This document shows positions 29,227-37,526 of a stretch of 64,000 nt of DNA, one piece after another. The notes beneath the pieces are model-generated. The model saw only the letters and a program-made list of their open reading frames with translations, did not search any database and was not told the DNA's origin. Origin of the DNA: Thermocrispum agreste DSM 44070 (lineage in GTDB: Bacteria; Actinomycetota; Actinomycetes; Mycobacteriales; Pseudonocardiaceae); the NCBI RefSeq assembly GCF_000427905.1, contig NZ_ATYX01000008.1, forward strand, positions 156,840 to 220,839. The letters run 5' to 3'. The translations under genes were made by a program, and so were the position numbers. Each line of letters opens with the position of its first letter. The first letter of the stretch is position 1.

Positions 29227-30627
29227 CTACCCCCGGGCGAGGTCGGCGAAGCGGGAGTAGTGGAGCTGGTGGGCGACGGTGACGGTGGTGGTGGGGCCGG
29301 CGCGGTGTTTGGCCAGGATGAGGTCGGCTTCGCCGGCGCGCGGGTCGTCGCGTTCGGTGGCGTCTGGCCGGTTGATGAGCAGGACGATGTCGGCGTCTTG
29401 CTCGAGCGCGCCGGATTCACGCAGGTCGGCGAGCATGGGGCGCTTGTCGGTGCGCTGCTCCGGGCCACGGTTGAGCTGGCTGATGGCCACCAGGGGCACG
29501 TCGAGTTCCTTGGCCAGCAGTTTGAGCTGGCGGGAGAACTCGGAGACTTCCTGCTGGCGGGATTCGACCTTCTTGCCGGAGGTCATCAGCTGCAGGTAGT
29601 CGAGCACGATGAGTTTGAGGTCGTGCCGCTGCTTGAGCCGCCGGGCCTTGGCCCGGATCTCCATCATGGTCATGTTCGGCGAGTCGTCGATGAACAGCGG
29701 CGCCTGGGAGATCTCGGACATGCGGCGGGCCAGGCGGGTCCAGTCGTCGTCGGACATCCGGCCGCTGCGCATGTCCTGCAGGCGGATCTTCGCCTCGGCC
29801 GAGAGCATGCGCATGACGATCTCGGTGCGGCTCATCTCCAGCGAGAAGATCACGCTGGTCATGCCGTGCTTGATGGAGGCGGACCGGCAGAAGTCCAGCC
29901 CGAGGGTGGACTTACCGATACCGGGTCGGGCCGCCACGATGATCATCTGACCGGGGTGCAGGCCGTTGGTGACCTCGTCGAGGTCGGTGAACCCGGTGGG
30001 CACCCCGCGGGCCAGGCCGCCCTCGGAAGCAATCGCGTCGATTTCGTCCATGGTGGGCTGGAGCAGGTCCTCCAGCGCCACGTAGTCCTCGCTGGTGCGG
30101 CGTTCGGTGACTTCGAAGATCGCCGCCTGGGCCCGGTCCACCACCTCGTCCACGGCCGCGCCCTGGGCGTCAGCGGCGCCGTAGCCGTACTGCACGATCC
30201 GGGTACCTGCCTCGACCAGCCTGCGCAGCACCGCCTTCTCGGCCACGATCTGCGCGTAATAGGCGGCGTTGGCGGCCGTAGGCACGGTGGCGATCAACGT
30301 GTGCAGATACGGGGCACCGCCCACGCGGGCCAGCTCGCCGCGGCGCTCCAGCTCCGCCGACACCGTGATCGGGTCCGCCGGCTCACCCCGGCTGTACAGG
30401 TCGAGGATGACGTCGTAGATCGCCTGATGCGCGGGACGGTAGAAGTCGGCAGGCCGCAGCACCTCCAACACGTCGGCAATGGCGTCCTTGGACAACAACA
30501 TCCCCCCGAGCACCGACTGCTCGGCCGCGATGTCCTGCGGTGGTTGCCGGTCGAACCCGCCACCCGGGGTGGAGGACGCCGGAGCGGACCCGGTGAGTGC
30601 CGGACTGCGGTCGTCGGTCAATGCCAC
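29227..30627 (-). CDS. dnaB: Replicative DNA helicase DnaB
   Basis: Hexameric 5'-3' helicase of the replication fork, 466 residues. The N-terminal primase-interacting domain begins PPQDIAAEQSVLGGML. The RecA-like domain has Walker A ARPGIGKSTLGL, Walker B LIVLDYLQLM, the H3 region VVAISQLNRGPEQR and DLRESGALEQDADIVLLI. There is no intein, unlike in M. tuberculosis. The start is GTG 30627 with GGGGAGG about 10 bases upstream; longer upstream reading is not supported. rplI, the usual upstream neighbour, is absent. The 450-base upstream gap holds a cluster of DnaA boxes. Confidence 0.97.
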   Translation of the reverse strand: MALTDDRSPALTGSAPASSTPGGGFDRQPPQDIAAEQSVLGGMLLSKDAIADVLEVLRPADFYRPAHQAIYDVILDLYSRGEPADPITVSAELERRGELARVGGAPYLHTLIATVPTAANAAYYAQIVAEKAVLRRLVEAGTRIVQYGYGAADAQGAAVDEVVDRAQAAIFEVTERRTSEDYVALEDLLQPTMDEIDAIASEGGLARGVPTGFTDLDEVTNGLHPGQMIIVAARPGIGKSTLGLDFCRSASIKHGMTSVIFSLEMSRTEIVMRMLSAEAKIRLQDMRSGRMSDDDWTRLARRMSEISQAPLFIDDSPNMTMMEIRAKARRLKQRHDLKLIVLDYLQLMTSGKKVESRQQEVSEFSRQLKLLAKELDVPLVAISQLNRGPEQRTDKRPMLADLRESGALEQDADIVLLINRPDATERDDPRAGEADLILAKHRAGPTTTVTVAHQLHYSRFADLARG

Positions 30628-30902
30628 CGCCGCTGAACCTCCCCGTCTCGAACACTCGTTCGATTCCCAGTATGCCGCACGAATCCCCCTGCCGCGGGCA
30701 GGCTGCGGTCGTGTCGGACCACGAATCGGCGACCCGCCGTCCGCCGGGGTGGCGCCGCCCGCCCCGGCCACGGTGACTCGGCCGCAGGTCGACGCTCACT
30801 TTTGTCGGGTTTGACGGGTCTTTCGCCGCAGCTGCCGGCGGCGCGGACGTTGGCACGCTAAACCGCTCCGCGCACCCCTGCCAAATCGGCCTGGGGATGA
30901 AT

Positions 30903-31042
30903 TGTGGATGACCTGTGGACTACTTGGGGGCAACTGTCCCCAGTCGCTCACAGGAGCCCGCGAGGCTGTGGACAACTTGGGGACAACTATCCCCCATGTG
31001 GGAAAAACCGCAGGTCAGACCCTGTGGATAAGTTGTGGATAA
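30903..31042 (+). promoter_or_regulatory. DnaA-box cluster upstream of dnaB
   Basis: All boxes point the same way. Perfect E. coli-type boxes (TGTGGATAA, i.e. TTATCCACA reversed) lie at 31023-31031 and 31034-31042. A perfect actinobacterial-type box (TGTGGACAA, i.e. TTGTCCACA reversed) lies at 30967-30975. Near matches are TGTGGATGA (30903-30911), TGTGGACTA (30914-30922), TGGGGACAA (30978-30986) and TGTGGGAAA (30997-31005). Binding is predicted from motif only. The rest of the 30628-31079 gap shows no gene. Confidence 0.7.
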
Positions 31043-31079
31043 GATTGTGATCAGACGTTCGGCGTGTCGCGGCAAAACG

Positions 31080-31334
31080 TCATCCCGGGCGTGTCGCGCT
31101 TCCCGGCGGCCGGCACGCGTCACGGCCGCCGTAGCCAGCCGTGCCGCGGCCGGCCCGCATGATCGACGTCTCGCCGATCCGGCGGATCCGGTCGCCCAGC
31201 TCCCTCATCGTCGTCGGATCGAACCCGCCACCGTCGAGCTCGGACAGCAGCAGGCTCAACGTGCGCACCACGCCGGGGTTCACCTCGGCGATCCGGGCGA
31301 ACAGCTCGCGATCGCGGTCGATCGCATCGTTCAC
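31080..31334 (-). CDS. Small hypothetical protein, 84 residues
   Basis: Starts GTG 31334 with GGAGCAGCC just upstream. The product is acidic-helical at first (VNDAIDRDRELFARIAEVNP), then contains LSLLLSELDGGGFDPTTMREL and LGDRIRRIGETSIMRAGR, and ends in a Gly/Arg-rich tail. The first 65 residues look like a small helical bundle; no family is recognised. Third-position GC is high, supporting coding. Its start and upstream sequence are repeated at 34244-34314, where only the first nine codons survive. Confidence 0.55.
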   Translation of the reverse strand: MNDAIDRDRELFARIAEVNPGVVRTLSLLLSELDGGGFDPTTMRELGDRIRRIGETSIMRAGRGTAGYGGRDACRPPGSATRPG

Positions 31335-31378
31335 GGCTGCTCCGCACACCCGGGATCGGGGCGAACCTGGTGGATCGG
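31308..31378. repeat. 71-bp direct repeat, left copy
   Basis: Begins GCGATCGCGGTCGATCGCAT and covers the start codon and leader of the 84-residue gene. About 90 percent identical (7 differences by eye) to 34244-34314, in the same orientation, 2936 bases away. The pair brackets the epimerase and XRE genes. The gap 31379-31624 holds no credible gene. Confidence 0.8.
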
Positions 31379-31624
31379 CGCGCCCGGCCACAATCCGCAC
31401 CTGGCGCAGGGGTAGTGCGGATATCGCAGTTCGTAGGGGTGCGCGATGTTCCGCCATTGCTCCTGGTGGGGTAGCGCTTCGGCATGTCGGTCAGGACGGG
31501 CCGATGCTGCGGCGCGGGGTCAGCTTGGCGTGATGTGACGGCCATGCCGTGATGAAACCGCGACTGTCGCTCGGCGGGACTGCCGATCCGGCGAATTCTG
31601 GGAATATTCGCTTCCGGAATATTC

Positions 31625-32550
31625 CTATCCGGAACAGCTGCGGATCAGGGCTTGCCATGCGTCGGCGAGGATGGTCTCCACCGCGGAGCGCCGTGGGTGC
31701 CAACCCAATTCGCGGCGTATCCGTGAACTGTCGGCCAGCAACACTGCCGGCTCGTCCACCGGGGCCCGTGCTTCACCCGCACCGGGCGGCCATTGACCTC
31801 TTCTGCGATCTTCACCAACTTGGCGAGTGATGTGCCGCGCCCGCTTCCGACGTTGTACGTCCGCCACTTACCGGGAGTACATGATTCCAGCGCGAGCACG
31901 AACGCGTCTGCCATGTCAGCGACATGCACGAAATCTCGGACGACCATGCCGTCACCATTGAGAGTCAGCTCCGGTGCGATGCCGGCTTGCACCGCGACGA
32001 TCCTCGGCACGATCCGCGTGTTGTCCTGGTCCGATGCGCCGTGCGCAGCTCCGGCGACGTTGAACGCGCGAAGCGCTACGGCGCCGATCGCGCCGGTAGC
32101 GGTGCAGCCGGCAACGATGTGGTCTGCGGCGAGCTTGCTCGCGCCATACGGATTTGCCGGCACGGTGGGCGAGTCCTCCGTCACTGGCTGCGGGACGTTC
32201 GTCCCGTAAACAGCGGCAGTCGAGGCGAGTACCAGCCGTTTCGGCGTTGCCGGACTCGCTGTGGCGAGCAATGCCGATACGACGTTGAAAGTTCCACCGA
32301 CGTTGACTGCCCAGTAGTCGGATGCGGCGGATGCTGACTCGCGCGTTCTTGTCAGAGCAGCCAGATGACAGACGGCGTCGACGCCGGCGACTGCTGCACG
32401 GACAGCGTCGGAATCGCGCACATCGGCGACAGGCCCTGACAACTGGCCGCTGCGTCGCGCCATTGGGACGACGTCGTGACCTGCCTTGGCCAAGGCAGCC
32501 ACAACCGCCCTGCCGACGAAACCGGTTGCGCCGGTGACCAGTACTCGCAC
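31625..32550 (-). pseudogene. NAD-dependent epimerase/dehydratase, C-terminus frameshifted
   Basis: Extended SDR of the UDP-glucose 4-epimerase type. The Rossmann motif GATGFVG is at residues 7-13, the catalytic Ser region is LVLASTAAVYG and the YxxxK is NPYGASKLAADH. As read from GTG 32550 the frame ends at 31645 with an unusual tail (RWTSRQCCWPTVH...). Shifting frame at a GGGGCCC run near 31757-31766 restores the family C-terminus, with VDEPAVLLADSSRIRRELGW, and ends at 31625. One base has probably been lost. The gene follows the XRE gene by three bases and is surely co-transcribed. Either a decayed gene or a base-calling error. Third-position GC is lower than in the neighbours, suggesting transfer. 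Confidence 0.75.
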
Positions 32551-32553
32551 GCC

Positions 32554-34008
32554 TCAAGCTCCCAGCAATCGGTGCCGATGCTCCCAGGCCAGCGTGAGGC
32601 ACGCGCGCGCAATCGGCGACAGTGGCTCGTCACGCAGCCGCTGGATCGAGTCCGAGGTGAACGGGATGCCCACGGTCGGCCGGCCTGCCGCTGTGCCCAC
32701 CGCGGAGCCTTCGTCGTTCCGGGCGACCATGGTGGCGAAGAGACGGTCGAAGACCGCCCCTTCGATCACCGCGACGGTGAGAAATTCGATCCACAACGTC
32801 AGTGGTTCCACCACCAGGGCGCAGACGAATACGCGGAAGTCCCCGGCATCGCGAGCGGCCATGAATGACTTGAACGGATCACTGTTCAAGTAGTCGACGG
32901 GGTCCACCGAGTTTTCGTCGTGCTCGGGGTTGCCCAGAAATTCTTCCGAGTATTCGCGTTGAATGTTTCGCCAAATGGAAAAATCGTTGGCCTGATGGGC
33001 GGGGGCCAAAGCCGCGGGCTGGAACATCCCGGCGGGGATCACGTGGTACATGCCACCGGCCGCAGCGACCGACTTGGCGTCCCTACGGTGCAGGTAGATT
33101 CGGTGGCCGTCGATCGGGTCTCGTCTGATCGTCAGGGTGTTGATGCTCGGCATGACTGGCCGAGCCGCCAGGTCGAACGGGTCGGCGACATGGCGACGCA
33201 GGGTCAAATCGGCAAAGCTCGGACGTCCCCGCCCAGCGCGCAACCACGCATCGGCGAACTCGTGAGCTACCGCCTCATGCACATCGAGCACATCGAAGTA
33301 GCACGTGTAGCCGAACTCGAAGACGCCTTTCCCTGCGGACCACCTCGCATCCAGCAAACGGTATCCGAAGCGGTTGTCGAGCAATCTGGGGCGGGCCAGA
33401 TCACGCAGTGCCAACGAATAGCGGCGGTATCGCGCACCAGTTGCCGTGAGCGGGCGAACGTGGGCGGTTTGCTCGATGCTTCCGGTGATCGCCGGGATTG
33501 GCATCCGATCGTCCGGTCGCCAGGTCAATCGGATGTCGGCCAGCTCCACCGGCTCGCCCGGTGTCCAGTCGTCCCTGGTAAGAACCGTCGTTCCGGGTAT
33601 ACGAGCAAAGCCGGGGTACAAGTCGGCCGCGAGATCGCTCAACGTGACCCGGTGCGCGTTGAGTTCGGAACGTACGACCCGCCAAGCTTGCTGGCTCTCC
33701 CATTCCGAGCCCTGCAGGTCGCTGATCTGTCGTGGATCCGGAACGGAGTCCGCGCTGCAGTCGGGTAGAACGCCGAAATGCTCCGGCGGGATGCTCACTT
33801 CGCGAAGCTCGTCGAGCTTCAGCAGGATGTCACCGTTCTCGATCTTCGAAACCCTCGACTGTGTGGTGTGCAGAAGCTCGGCCACCTCTGTCTGGGACAG
33901 TCCGCGCTCCTGGCGGAACCAACGGATGACGTCACCAGCATTGGACCCGTCCGGTGGCGCGTCCGAAGATCCGGCTACATACAGCCACCGACCGGTGTCC
34001 TGTGCCAC
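32554..34008 (-). CDS. XRE-family regulator with Nudix-like C-terminal region
   Basis: A 484-residue protein. An HTH_3 DNA-binding domain occupies about 26-82, with WFRQERGLSQTEVAELL and TTQSRVSKIENG. The long remainder is unlike common ligand domains. Around residues 330-360 the order IPAGMFQPA ... NIQREYSEEFLG resembles a Nudix box (GG-x-x-E ... RE-x-x-EE-x-x-G), although glycine and glutamate positions are only partly kept. A degenerate nucleotide-sensing Nudix fold is my best guess. The gene heads a two-gene unit with the NAD-epimerase. AT content is a little higher than in core genes. Confidence 0.7.
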   Translation of the reverse strand: MAQDTGRWLYVAGSSDAPPDGSNAGDVIRWFRQERGLSQTEVAELLHTTQSRVSKIENGDILLKLDELREVSIPPEHFGVLPDCSADSVPDPRQISDLQGSEWESQQAWRVVRSELNAHRVTLSDLAADLYPGFARIPGTTVLTRDDWTPGEPVELADIRLTWRPDDRMPIPAITGSIEQTAHVRPLTATGARYRRYSLALRDLARPRLLDNRFGYRLLDARWSAGKGVFEFGYTCYFDVLDVHEAVAHEFADAWLRAGRGRPSFADLTLRRHVADPFDLAARPVMPSINTLTIRRDPIDGHRIYLHRRDAKSVAAAGGMYHVIPAGMFQPAALAPAHQANDFSIWRNIQREYSEEFLGNPEHDENSVDPVDYLNSDPFKSFMAARDAGDFRVFVCALVVEPLTLWIEFLTVAVIEGAVFDRLFATMVARNDEGSAVGTAAGRPTVGIPFTSDSIQRLRDEPLSPIARACLTLAWEHRHRLLGA

Positions 34009-34243
34009 GCCTGCCTCCCTTCTGCCAAATCACAGTTTGCCGGGAAGCCTGGCACCTTCGTGCCCGCTACAGCCTGCACAGCGACATCGGACTGCCGATG
34101 GTTCCGATAGTTCATCATCCGACGCGTCCGGCACTACCCGGACGCCCGGTTGACAAGTCGGCCGTGATGGCGCGTCCAAGGAGACTGGTGGGTGCAGGTC
34201 GGACGGACGTTGCAAGTGTGCTTGGCGAGGCCGTACGTGGTGT

Positions 34244-34314
34244 GCGATCGCGGCCGATCGCATCGTTCACGGCTTCTCCGCACATCCGGGATCAGGGCGC
34301 ACCTGGTTGGTCGG
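34244..34314. repeat. 71-bp direct repeat, right copy
   Basis: Right-hand copy of 31308-31378. On the minus strand it holds a duplicate of the small gene's start (VNDAIGRDR) that then loses similarity. It lies in the gap 34009-34333, which otherwise shows no gene and must contain the XRE promoter. Confidence 0.8.
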
Positions 34315-34333
34315 AAGAAAGGATCCCACTCCG

Positions 34334-34812
34334 TTGCGTATCGGATCACCGGCCATTCCAACCTCTCCGCCCCAACCATTCCGCTGGTCGCTGACGAGAT
34401 CCGTGCCGAGCTGGCCCAGCACGATCCCGCCACGCTGGTCGGGGTGAGCTGCCTCGCGCGTGGCGCGGATCAGGTGTTCGCCCGCGTCGTCCTGGAGTAG
34501 GGCGGCAAGCTCGAAGTCGTCCTGCCCGCCGCCGACTACCGGGAGCGCAAGGTCAAGCCGGACAACGCCGCCGAGTTCGACGAGCTGATCGGCAAGGCCG
34601 ACAAGGTCCATGCCATGCCGTTCCAGCAGTCCAACCGCGAGGCGTACATGGCCGCAAGTGAGCACGTGCTCAGCAATGTGGATGTCCTGATCGCAGTGTG
34701 GGACGGCGAGCCGTCAGACGGCTACGGAGGAACCGCCGACGTGGTCACTGCTGCTCGTGCACGCAGCATTCCGGTCACTGTGATCCGGCCGGAGGGTGCA
34801 GCCCGCGAGTGA
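34334..34812 (+). pseudogene. SLOG/DprA-like Rossmann nucleotide-binding protein, broken
   Basis: Expected product of about 160 residues. A TTG start at 34334 behind AGAAAGGA would read LRIG, but one base is missing near 34344; the frame from 34345 continues ITGHSNLSAPTIPLVADEI and LVGVSCLARGADQVFARVVL. A TAG at 34498-34500 then interrupts it, after which GGKLEVVLPAADYRERKV, AYMAASEHVLSNVDVLIAVW and DGYGGTADVVTAARARSIPV complete the SLOG fold (GxxGADQ loop, GGTAD loop). Two independent lesions make this a real pseudogene more likely than sequencing error. Such proteins may bind nucleotide-derived signals. Confidence 0.7.
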
Positions 34813-35076
34813 TGCCAAGCAGGCCAGGCGCCGATGATGGCCCGTCGCAGCACCGGCCGACGGAGCGGCCGGATGCAGACATTGGAAAACCCCGTGGTGC
34901 TGCCAGGTCGGGGGTCCGCCAGCATCACGGGGTCACCTGGGCTATCGGCGCCCACATACAGCGTGTTACAGATTTCCCCGACTGTGACATGAATCACTCA
35001 CCGGTCGATAGACAGCGCCAGAAATATCCCTTTACGTCCAGTTTTACCTGGTCATTGCGGGGTAACGCGCAGGTAA

Positions 35077-36273
35077 TCAATCGTCCGGCCGGTTCAACAG
35101 GTACTGGCCGAAGTGCGGCACCGTGAACGCGATACGGCCACGCTCGGCGGAGTACACCAGGCCCTTCTTCATCAGGCTGTCTCGCGCCGGCGACAGCGAC
35201 GAAGGCTTCCGGCCGAGGTAGACGGCGACGTCCGCGCTGCGCGCCGACTCGTCGCGACCATTGGTCAGTTCCGCCATGGCCAGCAGGTACTCCCGTTCCG
35301 CCGGAGTGGCCCGCTCGTACCGGGAGCCGAAGAAGCCGACGGCGAGCTCGGCTTCCGCTTCCGGCGCGGAGACCTCGACGTCTTCGGGACCGATCGGGTC
35401 GGTGGGGGCAGCATCCCAAGCAGCCTTGGCATAGGCCTGGATGAAGTACGGATAGCCGCCCGACGCTTCGAACAGGGCGTCCAGTGCTTCCGGTTTGATG
35501 CCCGCGCCTTCTCGTTCGATCGGCACCCGGACCGCCTGATCGGCGTCTCCGCGTTCCAGCCGGTCGATGCGCGTGTACCGGAAAAGCCGCTCGGAGTAGG
35601 ACTTCGACGCGGACAGGACCGTGGGCAGATGCGGCAGGCCGGCGCCGACGACGACCAGAGGAGCACCGGACTGCGACAGCTCGTGGCACGCCGCGCACAG
35701 CGCGGACACGTCCTGCGGCTGCAGGTCCTGCATCTCGTCGATGAGCAAGGCGACGCCGGTACCGACGTCCGCGGCGAGCTCGGCCACGTCGGTGAACAGT
35801 TCGACCAGGTCGATCTCGATGTCTCCGGAATCGGCACGTCCCGTCGCTGCCGGTACGTCGATGCCGGGCTGCCAGCGATCACGCAGCTTGGCGTCCGGCT
35901 TGCTGGCGCGTAGCGCGAAGGCCTTGAGCACGCCAAGAACTTCGTCCACGCGATCGGGTGCGCGGTGGCGGACGGCCAGGTCCCGGATCGCCCGGTGCAG
36001 CGCGGCGGAAAGCGGCCTGCGCAGCTCGGAGTCCGGGCGCGCTTCGATCTTGCCGGTGCCCCAGCCGCGCCGCATCGCCATCGAACGCAGCTCGCCGAGC
36101 AGGACGGTCTTGCCCACGCCGCGCAGTCCGGTGAGCACCAGGCTGCGCTCCGGGCGTCCGCGCGCGACTCGTTCCAGCACGACCTCGAAGGCATGGAGCT
36201 CGCGCTCCCGTCCGGCGAGCTCGGGAGGGCGTTGCCCCGCACCGGGAGCGAACGGGTTGCGAACCGGGTCCAT
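35077..36273 (-). CDS. Orc1/Cdc6-like AAA ATPase with winged helix
   Basis: A 398-residue soluble ATPase. Walker A is TGLRGVGKTVLL (about residues 48-59), Walker B is VALLIDEMQDLQ, and a sensor-like VVVGAGLPHLP follows. FEASGGYPYFIQAY matches the lid. The C-terminal 70 residues form a winged helix (VAVYLGRKPSSLSPARDSL, KKGLVYSAERGRIAFTVP). The architecture is that of archaeal Orc1/Cdc6 and related prokaryotic AAA_16 ATPases. No partner gene, protease or nuclease lies beside it. Upstream DNA is unusually AT and CTAG rich. The ATG is 36273. Function in bacteria is not established; DNA binding through the winged helix is likely. Confidence 0.8.
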   Translation of the reverse strand: MDPVRNPFAPGAGQRPPELAGRERELHAFEVVLERVARGRPERSLVLTGLRGVGKTVLLGELRSMAMRRGWGTGKIEARPDSELRRPLSAALHRAIRDLAVRHRAPDRVDEVLGVLKAFALRASKPDAKLRDRWQPGIDVPAATGRADSGDIEIDLVELFTDVAELAADVGTGVALLIDEMQDLQPQDVSALCAACHELSQSGAPLVVVGAGLPHLPTVLSASKSYSERLFRYTRIDRLERGDADQAVRVPIEREGAGIKPEALDALFEASGGYPYFIQAYAKAAWDAAPTDPIGPEDVEVSAPEAEAELAVGFFGSRYERATPAEREYLLAMAELTNGRDESARSADVAVYLGRKPSSLSPARDSLMKKGLVYSAERGRIAFTVPHFGQYLLNRPDD

Positions 36274-36818
36274 GCCCTAGAACAGTATCCGCATCTCTAG
36301 CGCAGACCCGATATTGCGGCATACAAGGCTACGGCGTGTCGAGGCGCCGCCCGCGGCCTCCGAGGACCGACACGTCGGCCAATGGCGCTTTCTACGGCTC
36401 TATATGTCTCGCGCTAGATAAGGCAATAGAACACGAGCGGCGACCCCATGGAAGCCGGGTCGGCGAGGACGAGTAGTGCACAGTATTCGACCTTCTACTA
36501 TTCGACGAATAGATGGGTATACATCGACAGAGTGCGGTGTCGCGCCTTGTACGGCTCTCTAGGACGGAGCCAATACGGCCACATATTCGCCTAGGCACCT
36601 GGGGGACGGGCCACGGTTCCTGCGGCTCGCCTGTGGAACTCATCGGCGTCGCGCCGCCGGACGTGGTGGGCGAGTAGGCGGGTTCTGAACGTGGCCGGCT
36701 GACCGGCGGCGGGCCGACGCCGAGCTTTGAGCGTTCGGCGTCGGCCTCAGGGGCGCGGTTTGCCCGTCGCTGAACCGGTCAAGTCCAGCTCCTGTGCGTT
36801 TGACCTTCGTTCGAACAG
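36274..36818. other. AT-richer, CTAG-rich intergenic stretch with palindromes
   Basis: 545 bases without a credible gene. 36280-36600 is visibly less GC rich than anything nearby. CTAG, rare in such DNA, occurs at 36277, 36297, 36414, 36559 and within CCTAGG at 36590. CTATTCGACGAATAG (36498-36512) is a 7-base-arm inverted repeat with a one-base centre, and its half-site TATTCGAC recurs at 36483. TACGGCTCT occurs at 36393 and 36550. It may hold promoter and operator elements for the ATPase. Confidence 0.5.
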
Positions 36819-37319
36819 GTGAATGCTGTGGACATGACGGGGCGGGGTGAGACGGAACACCAGCGGCTGACCCGCAACGTCAACGAGTTGCTCGGTGAGC
36901 TGCGGGTCGCCCAGGCCGGCGTGCAGATCTTGTTCGGCTTCCTGCTCGCCGTGGTGTTCACGCCGATGTTCGCCGAAGCCGGACTGCTGGTGAAGGCGTT
37001 GCACCTGGCCGCCGTGCTCCTTGCGGTGCTGGCCACCGCGCTGTTGTCCGCCCCGGCCACGTGGCACCGCGTGCTGTTCCGGAAAGGACTGCGCCGGGAG
37101 ATCCTTGCCGAAGGCAACCGCATGGTTCTGGCCGGCCTGGCCTGCCTGGCGGCAGCGCTCACCGTCACCGTGTCGTTGATCGGCTACGTGGTGTTCGGCC
37201 TGGTCGCACTGATCGTGCTCGCGGTGCTGGTGTCCGCGTGCTTCACCTACCTGTGGGTGGTCGCTCCGCGCAGGCTGCAGCGGATCAAGCAGGATCCTCC
37301 AGCCGGAAACCGACCTTGA
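36819..37319 (+). CDS. DUF6328 membrane protein
   Basis: A 166-residue membrane protein with a polar N-terminus (about 25 residues) and four predicted helices: two around 32-72 and two around 102-145. The segment QRLTRNVNELLGELRVAQAG and TWHRVLFRKGLRREILA are typical of the DUF6328 family as I know it. Function unknown. The start may be GTG 36819, GTG 36828 or ATG 36834; none has a clear ribosome site. Its 3' end overlaps the convergent dodecin gene by 35 bases. Confidence 0.75.
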   Translation: MNAVDMTGRGETEHQRLTRNVNELLGELRVAQAGVQILFGFLLAVVFTPMFAEAGLLVKALHLAAVLLAVLATALLSAPATWHRVLFRKGLRREILAEGNRMVLAGLACLAAALTVTVSLIGYVVFGLVALIVLAVLVSACFTYLWVVAPRRLQRIKQDPPAGNRP

Positions 37320-37500
37320 GACCGACCTGGAAGTGCCCCACGTCGCCGTCGACGATGTGCCCGCGGATCTCGGTGACCTCGAACCAGTCGAGCCCGCGCA
37401 GCGTCTGCGAGGCCCGGCGCACGGCCCTCCGGATGGCGTCGCTGACGCTCTCGGTGGAGCTGCCGACGATCTCGGTCACGCGATAGGTGCGGTTGCTCAT
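37285..37500 (-). CDS. Dodecin
   Basis: A 71-residue flavin-storage protein that forms hollow dodecamers binding FMN, riboflavin or lumichrome. The complete small fold is visible: YRVTEIVGSSTESVSDAIRR, the flavin-stacking tryptophan in GLDWFEV, then GHIVDGDVGHFQVGLKVGF. The start is ATG 37500 behind GAGGAGTCGAA. The last 35 bases overlap the convergent DUF6328 gene. The 19-bp repeat array lies directly upstream and may influence expression (inference). Confidence 0.95.
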   Translation of the reverse strand: MSNRTYRVTEIVGSSTESVSDAIRRAVRRASQTLRGLDWFEVTEIRGHIVDGDVGHFQVGLKVGFRLEDPA

Positions 37501-37526
37501 TTCGACTCCTCACGCCCGGTGATGGT

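Noticed and set aside
30903-31042. Chromosomal origin oriC
   Set aside because: DnaA boxes are clustered, but there is no AT-rich unwinding region and no dnaA/dnaN/parAB neighbourhood. A regulatory or titration role is safer.
31080-36600. Complete anti-phage defence island
   Set aside because: SLOG-like, AAA and HTH genes are suggestive, but no nuclease, toxin or cyclase effector is present and two genes are broken.
36392-36643. 83-codon minus-strand gene in the AT-rich gap
   Set aside because: Composition is Ser/Arg rich without structure, no ribosome site, and it runs through palindromic non-coding sequence.
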